From the NCBI RefSeq assembly GCF_000188195.1, contig NZ_GL830944.1:1-49129 (forward strand): DNA of 49,129 nt, in the 5' to 3' direction. A program made the position numbers and the translations under genes. Positions within the stretch are counted from its first letter, which is position 1. The number at the start of each line of letters is the position of its first letter. A model generated the notes under the pieces. The model was not told the DNA's origin and made no database searches. It saw nothing but the letters and a program-made list of their open reading frames with translations. Source of the stretch: Succinatimonas hippei YIT 12066 (lineage in GTDB: Bacteria; Pseudomonadota; Gammaproteobacteria; Enterobacterales; Succinivibrionaceae). Shown piece by piece: positions 1 through 9,642 of this stretch.

Positions 1-204
1 TAACCTGTAAATCGGTAAGAGTTTTGGCTATTTTGGGCATTTTGTCTATCATTAAATTAAAATTCTATTTATGACTATCATCCTGACCATCAAAAAAGTC
101 AAGATTGTATTAGATAAAATGAGATGGTGTTAGATAAAATTTACAGATAGTTGATTGAAATAATTTGAGTATTAGATGGGATTAGACGATGTGAAATTGC
201 TGCG
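1..204. repeat. AT-rich flank with short direct repeats downstream of tRNA-Ser
   Basis: No gene is visible here. The 11-mer TTAGATAAAAT occurs at 110-120 and again at 130-140 (period 20), followed by the related ATTAGATGGGATTAGACGATG around 173-190. The 10-mer AAATTTACAG at 137-146 also occurs twice in the tandem repeat at the other end of the window, again next to a tRNA gene. This is the 3' side of the minus-strand tRNA-Ser, a usual place for integration scars, but no integrase or att duplication can be shown. Confidence 0.45.
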
Positions 205-298
205 TGGCGGAGAGAAAGGGATTCGAACCCTCGATACGACTTTTTAGTCATATGCTCCCTTAGCAGGGGAGTACCTTCAGCCTCTCGGTCATCTCTCC
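205..298 (-). tRNA. tRNA-Ser(GCU)
   Basis: Read on the minus strand, the acceptor stem GGAGAGA at 298-292 pairs with TCTCTCC, followed by discriminator G and an encoded CCA (205-207). The anticodon loop sits in a CCCT...AGGG stem and reads GCT. The long variable arm (TATGACTAAAAAGTCGTA) is typical of class II serine tRNAs. The T-arm contains GGTTCGAATCC. It lies directly downstream of csrA, the same order as csrA-serV in E. coli, so readthrough from csrA is possible. Confidence 0.96.
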
Positions 299-337
299 GC
301 AGCTGGTGCTGTAGTATGCAATCTTAAAAGCTTAAAG

Positions 338-544
338 TCAAGAACTTTTTGTCTTATCTTTAACGGACTCGACTAAAACAGCTTTTTCTTTACGGTTTTT
401 CTCATCAGCCATTCTTTCTATAGGGACAGCGGCAGGAGCGGATATACCTATGCTGACTCTGCCGTTTTTAATATCTAAAATAGAAATGGTTATATCCCGT
501 CCGATACGGATTTTTTCTCCTTCTTTACGGGATATAACTAGCAT
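338..544 (-). CDS. csrA: Carbon storage regulator CsrA
   Basis: A 68-residue RNA-binding global regulator of the CsrA/RsmA family. It acts as a dimer that binds GGA motifs in mRNA leaders and blocks or stabilises translation. The N-terminus MLVISRKEGEKIRIG gives the first beta strand with the RNA-contacting basic pair R6-K7, and the second contact appears as R44 in VPIERM. Residues 1-50 are the conserved fold; the lysine-rich tail (51-68) is slightly longer than in the 61-residue E. coli protein. The ATG starts 2 nt after the alaS stop, so it is probably cotranscribed and translationally coupled with alaS, as at the alaS-csrA locus of other gammaproteobacteria. tRNA-Ser follows. Confidence 0.95.
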   Translation of the reverse strand: MLVISRKEGEKIRIGRDITISILDIKNGRVSIGISAPAAVPIERMADEKNRKEKAVLVESVKDKTKSS

Positions 545-546
545 GA

Positions 547-3171
547 TTAAAGTTTCTCCGTAAGGAAAGTGCGAGCTTTCTCGAGGGCTTCATCAAGACC
601 TTCAGGCTTGGTGCCACCGGCCTGAGCCATATCGGGACGCCCGCCGCCTTTACCGTTAACGCAGCTTGCCGCAACGTTAACAAGCTCTCCTGCTTTAACT
701 TTAGAGGTCAAGTCTTTGGATAGAGCGGCAATCAGGCTTACTTTTTCGCCTTCAACAGTACCTAAAACTATAGCGCAGCTCTTGAGATGGTTTTTAAGCT
801 CATCAACAGCAAGACGCAGTTCACGGGCATTGTAAGAGTCAACTTTAGCTATAACTATCTTGATGCCGTTGATCTCAACTGCATCATAAGCTAAAGCTTT
901 GGCATCCATATGCACGATCTTCTCCTTAAGCAGCATATTTTCATGCTCAAGGGATTTGGTGTTGTTGATAAGACCTTTTACTTTCTCAAGAACGGAGAAG
1001 TTATCGGTTTGCAGCATAGTGCTGGTGTAGGCAAGCATACGAGCCAAGTGCTGCTGATATTCAATTGCAGCTTCGCCGGTTAAAGCTTCGATACGGCGAA
1101 TACCTGATGCAATACTTTCGTCACTGATGATGATAAAGTATCCGAGATCTCCGGTACGTGCAACGTGGGTACCGCCGCACAATTCTTTGGATACTTCGCC
1201 CATTGAAACAACGCGGACTTCACCTTCGTATTTTTCATCAAATAATGCCATGGCTCCTGAGAGTTTGGCTTTATTTAAATCCATAACTTCGGTGGTAACC
1301 GGATAGTTTTCGCGGATAGCCTTATTTACTAAAGCGCTAACCGCTTGTCTTTCATCAAGGGATAAAGGATGCGGGTGCGAGAAGTCAAAGCGCAGACGAT
1401 CAGGTCCTACGGATGAACCTTTTTGGAAGACATGATCACCTAATACTTTACGTAATGCAGCATGCAGTAAGTGCGTGGCGCTATGGTGGGATGCAATGTC
1501 CTTGCGGCGCTGCGCATCTACTTCTGCAGTTACGGTCTGACCTACCGAGAACTGTCCTAACTCGACACGGCCTACATGAATGATAGCTTTGCCGACGTGT
1601 TTGGTGTTTTCGACTATAAAGAGATTATGTCCGCATCTTAAAGTTCCGGTGTCACCGATCTGTCCGCCCATCTCTCCATAGAAAGTAGTCTTATCCAAAA
1701 CGATAATGACTTCCTCATCAGTTGAGGCGGATTCAATAGGTTCGGAACCTTTGAACATAGAGACAATCTTGCCTTCACAGCTTAAATGATTATATCCGTC
1801 AAAGATAGAGATGTCGCTTAACTTAAGCTCTTTGTTATAGTCGATACCGAAAGTTGAAGCTGACTTGGCGCGTTCACGCTGCTTGGTCATTTCCTTTTCA
1901 AAGCCGTCCATATCAACGATGTAGCCGCGATCGCGAACTACGTCTTGAGTAAGATCGGCAGGGAAGCCGTAGGTATCATAAAGTTTAAATACCACTTCGC
2001 CCGGAATAGTTCTATTTGCTCCCAACTTGTCAAGTTCGGAGTCAAGCATGGCAAGGCCTCTGTCTAAAGTATTGAGGAACTGCTCTTCTTCTTTCTTTAA
2101 AGTTTTTTCGATGAGCTGACGCTGTTCGATAAGTTCAGGGTAGGCTTTACCCATTAATTCGCACAAAGTGCCGACAAGCTTATAGAAGAAAACGTCTTTT
2201 GCTCCCATAAGGCGTCCGTGACGCACTGCGCGGCGGATGATACGGCGCAATACGTAGCCGCGGCCTTCATTTGACGGTAAGACACCGTCGGCAATGAGGA
2301 ATGAGCAGGAACGGATATGATCTGAAATAACGCGCAGTGATTTTTCGGATAAATCGCTGACATTTAAGATTTCAGCCGTTTTGGCAATAAGGGTACGGAA
2401 CAAATCGATATCGTAATTTGAATGTACACCTTGTAAAACTGCGGCAATACGTTCGAGACCAAGACCATTGTCGATCATCGGTTTCTTTAATTTCTCAAAA
2501 GTACCGTCGGCCTTACGGTTGTACTGCATGAACACGATGTTCCAAATTTCGATGAAACGATCACCGTCTTCCTCAGGAGATCCCGGAGGTCCTCCCCAAA
2601 CGCCGGGACCGTGATCGTAGAAAATTTCAGAGCACGGACCGCACGGACCGGTATCACCCATCTGCCAGAAATTGTCTGAGTTGAATGCTCCGCCCTTGTT
2701 GTCGCCGATGCGGATGATTTTTTCTGCAGGAAGTCCGATAACGTTTTTCCAAATGTCATAAGCTTCGTTGTCGTCGGCATAGACGGTTACGGTTAAAGAT
2801 TCTTTAGGCAATTTAAAGCCTTCGGTCAAAAGAGTCCATGCGTAATAAATAGCCTCTTTTTTGAAATAATCGCCGAAGCTGAAGTTACCTAACATCTCAA
2901 AAAATGTATGGTGGCGGGCAGTATAACCGACGTTATCTAAGTCATTCTGCTTTCCGCCTGCGCGTACGCATTTTTGAGCAGTGGTGGCGCGCAGATAAGG
3001 ACGGGTCTCCTTGCCTAAGTAGATGTCCTTGAACTGGTTCATGCCGGCATTGGTAAAAAGTAATGTCGGATCGTTATACGGTACAAGAGAGCTTGATCGC
3101 ACTACCTCATGACCGTTTTTACGGAAGAATTCGAGGTACGTAGAACGTATCTCATCGGTAGTCATGTACAT
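547..3171 (-). CDS. alaS: Alanine--tRNA ligase
   Basis: Class II aminoacyl-tRNA synthetase that charges tRNA-Ala and edits mischarged Ser/Gly. The catalytic core shows [17 protein letters not shown] and [11 protein letters not shown]. The editing domain carries the zinc site [12 protein letters not shown] and CGGTHV, and the C-Ala domain ends in a glycine-rich [14 protein letters not shown] segment. I chose the ATG at 3171 (874 aa): it gives an N-terminus MYMTTDEIR that lines up residue for residue with E. coli MSKSTAEIR, and GGAA sits 9 nt upstream. An in-frame TTG at 3186 and another ATG at 3165 are possible. csrA follows after 2 nt; recX-recA lie upstream on the same strand. Confidence 0.97.
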   Translation of the reverse strand: MYMTTDEIRSTYLEFFRKNGHEVVRSSSLVPYNDPTLLFTNAGMNQFKDIYLGKETRPYLRATTAQKCVRAGGKQNDLDNVGYTARHHTFFEMLGNFSFGDYFKKEAIYYAWTLLTEGFKLPKESLTVTVYADDNEAYDIWKNVIGLPAEKIIRIGDNKGGAFNSDNFWQMGDTGPCGPCSEIFYDHGPGVWGGPPGSPEEDGDRFIEIWNIVFMQYNRKADGTFEKLKKPMIDNGLGLERIAAVLQGVHSNYDIDLFRTLIAKTAEILNVSDLSEKSLRVISDHIRSCSFLIADGVLPSNEGRGYVLRRIIRRAVRHGRLMGAKDVFFYKLVGTLCELMGKAYPELIEQRQLIEKTLKKEEEQFLNTLDRGLAMLDSELDKLGANRTIPGEVVFKLYDTYGFPADLTQDVVRDRGYIVDMDGFEKEMTKQRERAKSASTFGIDYNKELKLSDISIFDGYNHLSCEGKIVSMFKGSEPIESASTDEEVIIVLDKTTFYGEMGGQIGDTGTLRCGHNLFIVENTKHVGKAIIHVGRVELGQFSVGQTVTAEVDAQRRKDIASHHSATHLLHAALRKVLGDHVFQKGSSVGPDRLRFDFSHPHPLSLDERQAVSALVNKAIRENYPVTTEVMDLNKAKLSGAMALFDEKYEGEVRVVSMGEVSKELCGGTHVARTGDLGYFIIISDESIASGIRRIEALTGEAAIEYQQHLARMLAYTSTMLQTDNFSVLEKVKGLINNTKSLEHENMLLKEKIVHMDAKALAYDAVEINGIKIVIAKVDSYNARELRLAVDELKNHLKSCAIVLGTVEGEKVSLIAALSKDLTSKVKAGELVNVAASCVNGKGGGRPDMAQAGGTKPEGLDEALEKARTFLTEKL

Positions 3172-3215
3172 ATTAAATAATTCCAAGACTTTCTAAATTA
3201 AGAATTAATCGTCAA

Positions 3216-3704
3216 TTATACATTGTCAGACGGTACGGATCCAAAGAGTTTTAAAGCTCCGATGCATTGGTTCGGCGTAAAACCGCGTCTGTATAAAAAA
3301 CTCAGAGCTTTCTGTTTTTTTTCGGGATCTCTAAGATCGTCTGCTGAATATTTTTTTTGTAAAGCTGCAAGAGCAGTTTGCACCCAGTCCGTTTCTTCAT
3401 CTTCTACTGCATGTTCTATATAACAAAGGTCGATGTGCTTTTGCCTGGCAAGGAGGCTTAGCTTCAGCGGGCCGTAATACGAAAAGACGCAATGACGCAG
3501 CAGCATCTGAGCACAGCGTTTTTCGCTCTGCCATCCTTCATTGATGCATTTTGTCAGGGCAGTGTTTACGGCATCATGCGTAAAACGGGGTAAAAGTTTT
3601 ACTTTTAATTCGTAAAGAGAATATTCACGGCGGGTTAAAAGACGCAGCGCAGCGTTTAGCGCCAGAGCTGCGTCTTCACTTTTTGCAATTTTTTTGTTAA
3701 ACAT
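3216..3704 (-). CDS. recX: Regulatory protein RecX
   Basis: A 162-residue RecX-family protein, an all-helical modulator that binds RecA filaments and limits their extension. It consists of three-helix tandem repeats, seen as repeated stretches such as LRLLTRREYSLYELKVKL, CINEGWQSEKRCAQMLLRH and FLYRRGFTPNQCIGALKLF. Length is normal for the gammaproteobacterial form. Its ATG overlaps the recA stop by one base (TAATG), which implies translational coupling to recA. That gene order is the main support beyond the sequence pattern. Confidence 0.93.
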   Translation of the reverse strand: MFNKKIAKSEDAALALNAALRLLTRREYSLYELKVKLLPRFTHDAVNTALTKCINEGWQSEKRCAQMLLRHCVFSYYGPLKLSLLARQKHIDLCYIEHAVEDEETDWVQTALAALQKKYSADDLRDPEKKQKALSFLYRRGFTPNQCIGALKLFGSVPSDNV

Positions 3705-4870
3705 TAAAGATCATCAGGTATTTCGGTGATGAGATCGGAGTCATCAATGTCGGGCAATGAATCGACAGGAGATTTTTCTGCTTCCGCAGCTCCGAGATCT
3801 GCCGTGGCCGAGTAATCGTTAACGTTCTTAAAGTATTCACGGATCTTAGCTTCAATTTCATCGGCAACTTCAGGATGCTCATCTAAAAAGCGCATAGCAT
3901 TGACTTTACCTTGACCGATTTTATTGCCGTTGTAGCTGAACCAGGCACCGGTTTTCTCGACAATACGGGCCTGAACGCCCAAATCGATGAGCTCACCGTT
4001 TTTGGCAATACCGTAATTAAAGAGAATTTGGAAGTTTGCCTGTTTAAACGGAGGTGCGACTTTGTTTTTAACTACTTTAACTTTGGTTTCGTTACCGATG
4101 ACTTCTTCTTTGTCTTTTATCGGAGATCCTTTGCGGATATCCAGGCGGACGGAGGCATAATATTTAAGTGCGTTACCGCCGGTGGTGGTTTCAGGATTGC
4201 CGAACATCACGCCAATCTTCATACGCAGCTGGTTAATGAACACGACCATGCAGTTTGCCTGCTTGATAATGCCGGTGAGCTTGCGCAAGGCTTGCGACAT
4301 AAGACGGGCCTGCAGTCCGACGTGGTTATCTCCCATGTCTCCTTCAATTTCGGCTTTAGGTACCAGCGCGGCGACCGAGTCGATGACTACAAGATCGATT
4401 CCTCCCGATCTTACGAGAGTTTCGCAGATTTCAAGAGCCTGCTCACCGGTATCGGGTTGGGAAATAAAGACGTTTTCAACCTGTACTCCGAGTTTTTTGG
4501 CATAGACGGGGTCAAGAGCGTGCTCTGCGTCGATAAAAGCACAGATTTTTCCTTTCTTTTGAGCTTGGGCGATAAGTTCTAAGGTTAAAGTGGTTTTTCC
4601 TGAGGATTCCGGACCGTAAATCTCGATGATTCGTCCCATCGGCAGACCACCGATGCCTAAAGCGATATCCAAGGATAAGGAGCCGGTTGAAATAGCTTCA
4701 ATGTCGTCGATTTCACTTTGGCCAAGGCGCATGATGGCACCTTTTCCGAATTGCTTCTCGATTTGTTCCATAGCCATTTCAAGGGCTTTTTGACGTTTGG
4801 CATCAGTAGTGAGATTTGCGACTAAACTGTTGGCTCCGTCCTCTTTTTTAGCTTTGGCGCGTTCTGCCAT
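3704..4870 (-). CDS. recA: Recombinase A
   Basis: DNA strand-exchange ATPase and SOS co-protease. The Walker A motif GPESSGKTT is at about residues 86-94; further hallmarks are [28 protein letters not shown], and the L2-loop region [20 protein letters not shown]. The 388-residue protein is longer than E. coli RecA (353) because of an 18-residue N-terminal extension before the conserved [19 protein letters not shown], and an acidic C-terminal tail ending [19 protein letters not shown] lies 8 nt before the ATG. No CTG-N10-CAG LexA box is present upstream; instead a large palindrome covers the likely promoter. Confidence 0.98.
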   Translation of the reverse strand: MAERAKAKKEDGANSLVANLTTDAKRQKALEMAMEQIEKQFGKGAIMRLGQSEIDDIEAISTGSLSLDIALGIGGLPMGRIIEIYGPESSGKTTLTLELIAQAQKKGKICAFIDAEHALDPVYAKKLGVQVENVFISQPDTGEQALEICETLVRSGGIDLVVIDSVAALVPKAEIEGDMGDNHVGLQARLMSQALRKLTGIIKQANCMVVFINQLRMKIGVMFGNPETTTGGNALKYYASVRLDIRKGSPIKDKEEVIGNETKVKVVKNKVAPPFKQANFQILFNYGIAKNGELIDLGVQARIVEKTGAWFSYNGNKIGQGKVNAMRFLDEHPEVADEIEAKIREYFKNVNDYSATADLGAAEAEKSPVDSLPDIDDSDLITEIPDDL

Positions 4871-4915
4871 AAAGATCTCCGTATTGTTGTAATGTTTGTT
4901 AATAAATATTTTATA

Positions 4916-4958
4916 TAAGCGTATAATAATTATACGCTTATTTGACGATAAAGCTCAA
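4916..4958 (-). promoter_or_regulatory. Likely recA promoter overlapped by a 25-bp palindrome
   Basis: On the minus strand TTGAGC (4958-4953), an 18-nt spacer and TATAAT (4934-4929) form a good sigma-70-type promoter for recA. The -10 hexamer lies inside a palindrome at 4916-4940 whose 12-nt arms, TAAGCGTATAAT and ATTATACGCTTA, are perfect around one central base. Such a placement suits an operator where a dimeric repressor would block RNA polymerase. It is not a canonical LexA site. The promoter call is from pattern alone. Confidence 0.6.
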
Positions 4959-4980
4959 TTTTTCTTAAAAAAGAAAAATT
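4957..4980 (-). terminator. AT-only stem-loop abutting the MFS stop codon
   Basis: AATTTTTCTT and AAGAAAAATT form a perfect 10-bp stem around AAAA, beginning directly after the stop of the upstream exporter gene. Having no G-C-rich stem or clear U-tract, it would be a weak terminator at best; it also overlaps the -35 region of recA. Confidence 0.3.
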
Positions 4981-6177
4981 TTACGCTGTAATTTTTTCTT
5001 TAACCGGTCTATTAACAATCGGCACGACGAAAGATAACAGTGCGGAAAGTCCGGTTAAGCACACTACCGCAAGCATCGTAGCATCAAGTCCGAATTTGTC
5101 TCCCAGATTTCCAAGAACCGGGGCGATGATTCCGCCGAAGCTGATGCCGAGACCTATCGTAATGCCGGTCGCCATACCGACGTGCTGGGGCAGCATTTTT
5201 TGTCCGATAACAACAATCGGGGACATGGCCGCATAATAAAAGAGTGCAAGCGGAATTAAAGCGGCAACTGACAACAGCGGATTATGGGTCAAAATAAACA
5301 ATACTCCAAAAGGAACGCATACTACTGAAGTAAAGCGTACCCATTGAGTAAAGCCGAAGCGATCAGCCATCGGGCCTCCGATTAAAGTTGCAATTGCACC
5401 GGCTCCTGCAACAATGGTGTTGGCAAGAGTTGATACTTCTTCTTTTTGACCAAGTTCGTGCATGAAATACAAAGGTAAAAATGTCGTTAAGCTGAACATA
5501 GCGGCAGAACGGGCAAAGACCAGCAGGACTAAAAGGAAAGTGCCGAAATAATTGTCTTTGACGGCTGCGTCATTCAGGCGGCGTCTCGTTCTTGCTTCGG
5601 TTCTCTTTGAGTAAATAAGATATTTACGATTGCGCCTAATGAAGATAAAAGCCATGATTAAAGCCGGGATTAAAATCAAAATCGTAGCTTTAAGGCCGAA
5701 CAGCATATATCCGGCAGTAAAGTACAAAGGGCCGATTGCGTAACCGATATTTCCTCCTACTGAAAAAATACTCATTCCTCGTCCGACTTTTTTACCGGCA
5801 AAAATGTTGGCAAGTTTACCGGCGGACGGATGGAAGGTGGCGACGCCGATACCGTTTACCGCTACTGCGGCGCATAATAGCAAGTAATTATCAATAAAGC
5901 CTATAAAGGCAACGCCCAATGCTGCGATGAGCATGCCCAGGCACATAAGGTACGGACGCGGTTTTTTATCGGAAAGATAACCCGTAAGCGGCTGAGCTAT
6001 CGCGTTTACGATGGTAGTTGCCATAATAAGAAAGGCAACGTCGGCATATGAGGATAATTTACCTTCCTGATACATAAAAGCCAAAATGGCAGGCAGTGAA
6101 CCTTGGCAAAGATCGTCTGCCAGATGACCTCCCATGATAAGGAGGTTCTCTTTATAAGAATGGTTTTGATAATTCAT
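4981..6177 (-). CDS. MFS exporter, fosmidomycin-resistance (Fsr)-like
   Basis: A 398-residue major facilitator protein with about 12 hydrophobic segments. The N-terminus GGHLADDLCQGSLPAILAF, then QPLTGYLSDKKPRPYL and VATFHPSAGKLA, match the Fsr subfamily of MFS efflux proteins (family knowledge). The A-loop motif appears as GYLSDKKPR and again as GPMADRFGF between helices 8 and 9. A basic stretch (KRTEARTRRR) marks the central cytoplasmic loop. Its ATG lies 3 nt after the rnb stop, so it is probably cotranscribed with rnb. The real substrate cannot be read from sequence; drug export or export of a metabolite is inferred. Confidence 0.82.
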   Translation of the reverse strand: MNYQNHSYKENLLIMGGHLADDLCQGSLPAILAFMYQEGKLSSYADVAFLIMATTIVNAIAQPLTGYLSDKKPRPYLMCLGMLIAALGVAFIGFIDNYLLLCAAVAVNGIGVATFHPSAGKLANIFAGKKVGRGMSIFSVGGNIGYAIGPLYFTAGYMLFGLKATILILIPALIMAFIFIRRNRKYLIYSKRTEARTRRRLNDAAVKDNYFGTFLLVLLVFARSAAMFSLTTFLPLYFMHELGQKEEVSTLANTIVAGAGAIATLIGGPMADRFGFTQWVRFTSVVCVPFGVLFILTHNPLLSVAALIPLALFYYAAMSPIVVIGQKMLPQHVGMATGITIGLGISFGGIIAPVLGNLGDKFGLDATMLAVVCLTGLSALLSFVVPIVNRPVKEKITA

Positions 6178-6180
6178 GTT

Positions 6181-8181
6181 TTAGCGTTTATTTCTCTGAT
6201 CATCTGGATTAGGCAGAACGACACCCGGGAGACCTACGGTAGGAGCTCCGACAATAGAGCGGGTTTCTTTATTGACGGAAAGAATTCTGACTTTTATTTC
6301 ATCGCTAAGACGCCAGGTAGGTTTGCCGCCTACAAAAATAATGCCGTTTTGTCCGTCAAAATCGACATCGTTTTTGTTGTCGGCAATTAAGGAAGCAGGA
6401 ATAAAAATCATGGCGCCGTTTTCTTTAAGCGAGACGCGCAAACCTCCGCGGACAATGTCAAAAATTTCTCCGGTAAATTCGGTTTTTTTAGCGATATCTC
6501 CTTCAAGATAATCGACATACAGCCAATCTTTAACGTCGCGCTCTGCCATACGATTGATGCGGCGGGCCTGATTCATTGTCTGAAGCGTTGCATCATCAGG
6601 CAGCGTCGGATGATCAGAGTGCAAAATCAGCGCCTTAAGCAAGCGATGGTTGACCATATCGCCGTACTTGCGGATAGGTGATGTCCAGGTGGCGTAATTG
6701 TTCACTCCTAAAGCAAAATGCGGAGCTGGTGTAATACTTATTTGGGAATAATCCTGCAATTTACGGATCCTGGCATCAAGGTAACCTGAATCCATTGCGT
6801 TTGCATAACGCCGAATGGCGCTGAATTCTTGCATATCTTTAAGATTTTCCGCATCAGCACCTTTAAAGCCTTCACTTTCAAGTAAGGACAAGATCTCATT
6901 TGCGGCACTTAAGTCAAAACCTTTATGACTGTTAAAAACGCCGGCATTGAATTTGGCCGCCAGAATATCACCGGCAGCGATATTGGCGCTAATCATCGCT
7001 TCTTCAACAATTTGATTGGCAATGCGGCGGTAATTTACTTCAATATGATCAAGAGCCCCGTCTTCTGTTAAAACAAAGTCATAATCGGGACGGTTTTTAA
7101 AAGAAGCGGCATGAGTTGAGCGGTAGTTGTCGCGTAATTTGGCAAATTCGACTAATTTATTAAGGATATCCTTGATTTCATCAGTCGGAACAAAATTATC
7201 GCTTGCGCCTTTTTCCAGAAAATCGGATACGTAGTTATAAACCAATTTGCCGTGAGATTTGATGCGGGCGAGCTTAAATTCGGTATTAAGAGAATCAACG
7301 GTACCGTCGGATAAAATAGGAATAATACCGACCAGAGCCTGGCGTTCCTCATTTTCTTTCAATGAGCAAAGATCATCTGACAATTCGCGAGGCAGCATCG
7401 GAATATCGCGTCCCGGCAGGTAAATGGAAAAAGCACGGGAAGCGGCGCTTTTGTTTAAGGGTGAATCCTCTCCTATATAAGCTGTAGGATCGGCAATGGC
7501 TACATAAAGCTTAAATGAGTTGTCACTGTTTTTTTCTATATATAAAGCGTCGTCCATATCTTTAGTTTTGGCACTGTCGATAGTGACAAAAGGAATTGCG
7601 GACATATCTTCACGTAAAAGATCCGCTTCGTGGTTGGTAAACTCATGGAACGACGGCGGCTCAAGCGGCAAATCAAGCCCGCGCAATACAACAGTCCAAG
7701 GAACTTTCGGATCTTTTGCGTCAGTAATGCGCTCTATAAGCTCGGCTTTAAAATTGCCGTCCTTTAAAGCATGTTTTACTAAGTTGCAGATAACCCAATC
7801 GCCGTTTTTTAAAGCTATGCTCTGATCTTGACGTTTATCAACCGTAAAAACGGGCAAAGATACGTTAGGGAGATCGGGAATAACCTGAATTTTGTTTTTA
7901 TTAAGTCTAACTCTGCCGACGAAACGGGATAAAACAGGAACAACTAATTTTTCAGGAACGGCCTGCTGTTTGCCCTTGTCATCGCTTTCAATTACGGCGC
8001 TTATGCGATCGCCGTGCATGATGCTGCGCATATTGTTGGGGGTTATGAAATAAGATTCTTTATCTGAGGCCTCAAGGAAGCCGAAACCGCGATCAGTTGC
8101 TCTTACCGTACCTTCTTTACGAATTTTTTCCTGATTGAATTTTTGTTTTAACTGACGCAAAGCGGGATCGTCAAATAACAT
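6181..8181 (-). CDS. rnb: Exoribonuclease II
   Basis: 3'-to-5' processive exoribonuclease of the RNB family. The N-terminal cold-shock domains include GFGFLEASDKESYF and HGDRISAV. The catalytic centre TIDSAKTKDMDDAL supplies aspartates D202, D208, D210 and D211, equivalent to E. coli D201, D207, D209 and D210. RNB-core signatures PGRDIPMLPRELSDDLCSL, RIANQIVEEAMI and ATWTSPIRKYGDM are present, and the C-terminal S1 domain starts around residue 565 (GEIFDIVRGGLRVSL). The 666-residue length and the N-terminus MLFDDPALRQLKQ identify RNase II rather than RNase R. CGGAG precedes the ATG. Confidence 0.96.
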   Translation of the reverse strand: MLFDDPALRQLKQKFNQEKIRKEGTVRATDRGFGFLEASDKESYFITPNNMRSIMHGDRISAVIESDDKGKQQAVPEKLVVPVLSRFVGRVRLNKNKIQVIPDLPNVSLPVFTVDKRQDQSIALKNGDWVICNLVKHALKDGNFKAELIERITDAKDPKVPWTVVLRGLDLPLEPPSFHEFTNHEADLLREDMSAIPFVTIDSAKTKDMDDALYIEKNSDNSFKLYVAIADPTAYIGEDSPLNKSAASRAFSIYLPGRDIPMLPRELSDDLCSLKENEERQALVGIIPILSDGTVDSLNTEFKLARIKSHGKLVYNYVSDFLEKGASDNFVPTDEIKDILNKLVEFAKLRDNYRSTHAASFKNRPDYDFVLTEDGALDHIEVNYRRIANQIVEEAMISANIAAGDILAAKFNAGVFNSHKGFDLSAANEILSLLESEGFKGADAENLKDMQEFSAIRRYANAMDSGYLDARIRKLQDYSQISITPAPHFALGVNNYATWTSPIRKYGDMVNHRLLKALILHSDHPTLPDDATLQTMNQARRINRMAERDVKDWLYVDYLEGDIAKKTEFTGEIFDIVRGGLRVSLKENGAMIFIPASLIADNKNDVDFDGQNGIIFVGGKPTWRLSDEIKVRILSVNKETRSIVGAPTVGLPGVVLPNPDDQRNKR

Positions 8182-8341
8182 AAAAGCTCCGAATATTTTA
8201 TTTTTCTATTCAAATTTTCACATGATTCAAAAAGCGCTTAGATTATACCTTAGGCTTTTACTCTTTTTCTTCGCTTCTCGGTTAAAATACACAACGATTT
8301 GTTTACATTAGTTTTTCCCTTTCCGATAAAGAGCTTGTTTT

Positions 8342-9280
8342 ATGTTTGATTTGTGGGTTAATGAAATTAGACCGAAAACTTTACTGCTTGCGGCAAGCAA
8401 TTGCGCGGTCGGGTGCTTTTTAGGTTTGTATTACGGGGAGATCTCTTTTTATACGATTGTCCTGATGCTTTTGATTATTCTCACCGGAGTATTGCTGCAG
8501 ATTGTCTCTAATCTTGCCAACGACTACGGAGATGCCTGCAAGGGGGCAGACGGTGCGGCGCGAGTCGGACCGATTCGTGCGGTAATGTCGGGAGGACTGT
8601 CGCTTACGCAATTAAGAAAAGGGATTGGAGTTGCGATTCTGCTTGCCGTTATTGTCGGTGCCGTAGCAGTCGGGATGTCTTTTTTCAACAATATAAACGC
8701 TCTTGCCTGGTTCCTGTTTTTAGGCGCCGTATCTATTGTTGCCGCTCTTTTGTATACCGTAGGTATGGCATACGGATATAAAGGTCTTGGTGATCTGTCG
8801 GTATTTATTTTCTTCGGCATTCTTGCCGTTGTAGGTCCGCAGATCATGTTAAGCAACGCCAGCGATTTGGGCGTGGCCGTATATCCTGATACGATTTTAT
8901 TATGCATAAGCGTAGGCGCATCTTCCGTAATGGTTTTACATGTTGCCAATATGCGTGATATTGATGAGGATTTTCTTAACGGCAAGAAGACGATAGCCGT
9001 TCGCTTGGGCCGGAAAATGGCCGGTTTTTATCACGCTTTCCTGTTTATCATTACTGTGATTTTTTCTCTTACAGCCTGCTGTTTGTCGCATCGGGCATGG
9101 GAGTGCGCAATTTTGCTTGTCGGGCTTATTCCTTTGTTTTTATCGGCATTTCGCGCAATAAATCACGTTAAAGATCCGCTTCTTGTGGCTAAAGAACTAA
9201 AGCATACGCTTATCGGCTGTTTTTGCCATAATGTAGCTTGGATAATAGTGATTTGCGTGGATTTTGTTCTGTACATTTAA
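8342..9280 (+). CDS. menA: 1,4-dihydroxy-2-naphthoate polyprenyltransferase MenA
   Basis: Membrane UbiA-family prenyltransferase that joins a polyprenyl chain to 1,4-dihydroxy-2-naphthoate, giving demethylmenaquinone. The 312 residues contain about eight to nine hydrophobic helices. The two aspartate-rich motifs are SNLANDYGDACKG, followed by GPIRAVMSGG, and NMRDIDEDFLNGKKT. RPKTL near the N-terminus is characteristic of MenA. It stands alone, divergent from rnb and convergent with trkH, with no other men gene nearby. Its presence indicates menaquinone-based anaerobic respiration. Confidence 0.94.
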   Translation: MFDLWVNEIRPKTLLLAASNCAVGCFLGLYYGEISFYTIVLMLLIILTGVLLQIVSNLANDYGDACKGADGAARVGPIRAVMSGGLSLTQLRKGIGVAILLAVIVGAVAVGMSFFNNINALAWFLFLGAVSIVAALLYTVGMAYGYKGLGDLSVFIFFGILAVVGPQIMLSNASDLGVAVYPDTILLCISVGASSVMVLHVANMRDIDEDFLNGKKTIAVRLGRKMAGFYHAFLFIITVIFSLTACCLSHRAWECAILLVGLIPLFLSAFRAINHVKDPLLVAKELKHTLIGCFCHNVAWIIVICVDFVLYI

Positions 9281-9284
9281 TTAG

Positions 9285-9313
9285 TTAGGTGATGACTGTC
9301 GGTTGTCACCTAA
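9285..9313 (+). terminator. Stem-loop after menA
   Basis: TTAGGTGA (9285-9292) pairs with TCACCTAA (9306-9313) just after the menA stop. No U-tract follows, so it could terminate weakly or protect the 3' end. Confidence 0.4.
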
Positions 9314-9529
9314 TTGACATTATTCCCCAGTCTAAAGGTCGAAGAGCCTACCGCTAAACAACAATACGGCTACCGCTGTAAGCTTCGGTATGTTTCTGCT
9401 GCCGAGCTCATTCGTAAGCGTAATAAGCCGACTGTTAGATCTAAACTGCGGGAAATTGCATTCCGTTTGCTATCTTTTTTACTTCCTCATGCGGTGTGCT
9501 CCCATATCCCGGATCCGAAAATATATTAA
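9314..9529 (+). pseudogene. Coding-like remnant, copy A of a dispersed fragment
   Basis: An open frame of 71 codons without a convincing start or ribosome site. Its first third (LKVEEPTAKQQYG, then RCKLRYVSAAEL) resembles the fragment at 16090-16174 (LKDKEPTVKQQY, CRFRRVLASEL). Many DNA differences between the two fall at third codon positions, which suggests that both descend from a real coding sequence. The parent gene is not recognised; the C-terminal end of a TnpB-like transposase is one weak possibility. The rest of this 362-nt gap holds only two stem-loops. Confidence 0.4.
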
Positions 9530-9550
9530 CCGGCAGAAAACGCCGGATTA
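9526..9550. terminator. GC-rich stem-loop between menA and trkH
   Basis: CCGGC (9530-9534) pairs with GCCGG (9542-9546), and flanking TTAA bases can extend the stem with one bulge. It lies in the convergent gap between menA and trkH and may act on either strand; no long U-tract is present on either side. Confidence 0.35.
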
Positions 9551-9642
9551 AAAACTGAGCTTTTCCTTGCGAAGATTTCCGTCCTAAAAAACGGGGTATT
9601 AGCCGCTGATCCTTTTAGATAAATAAGAAATTTCTCTTGTGA

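Noticed and set aside
3911-4582. Long plus-strand open frame opposite recA
   Set aside because: It lies wholly antisense to the well-conserved recA gene, has no ribosome site and no recognisable domain; it is a shadow of recA codon usage.
4871-4980. Canonical LexA box upstream of recA
   Set aside because: No CTG-N10-CAG pair occurs in the 110-nt gap on either strand.
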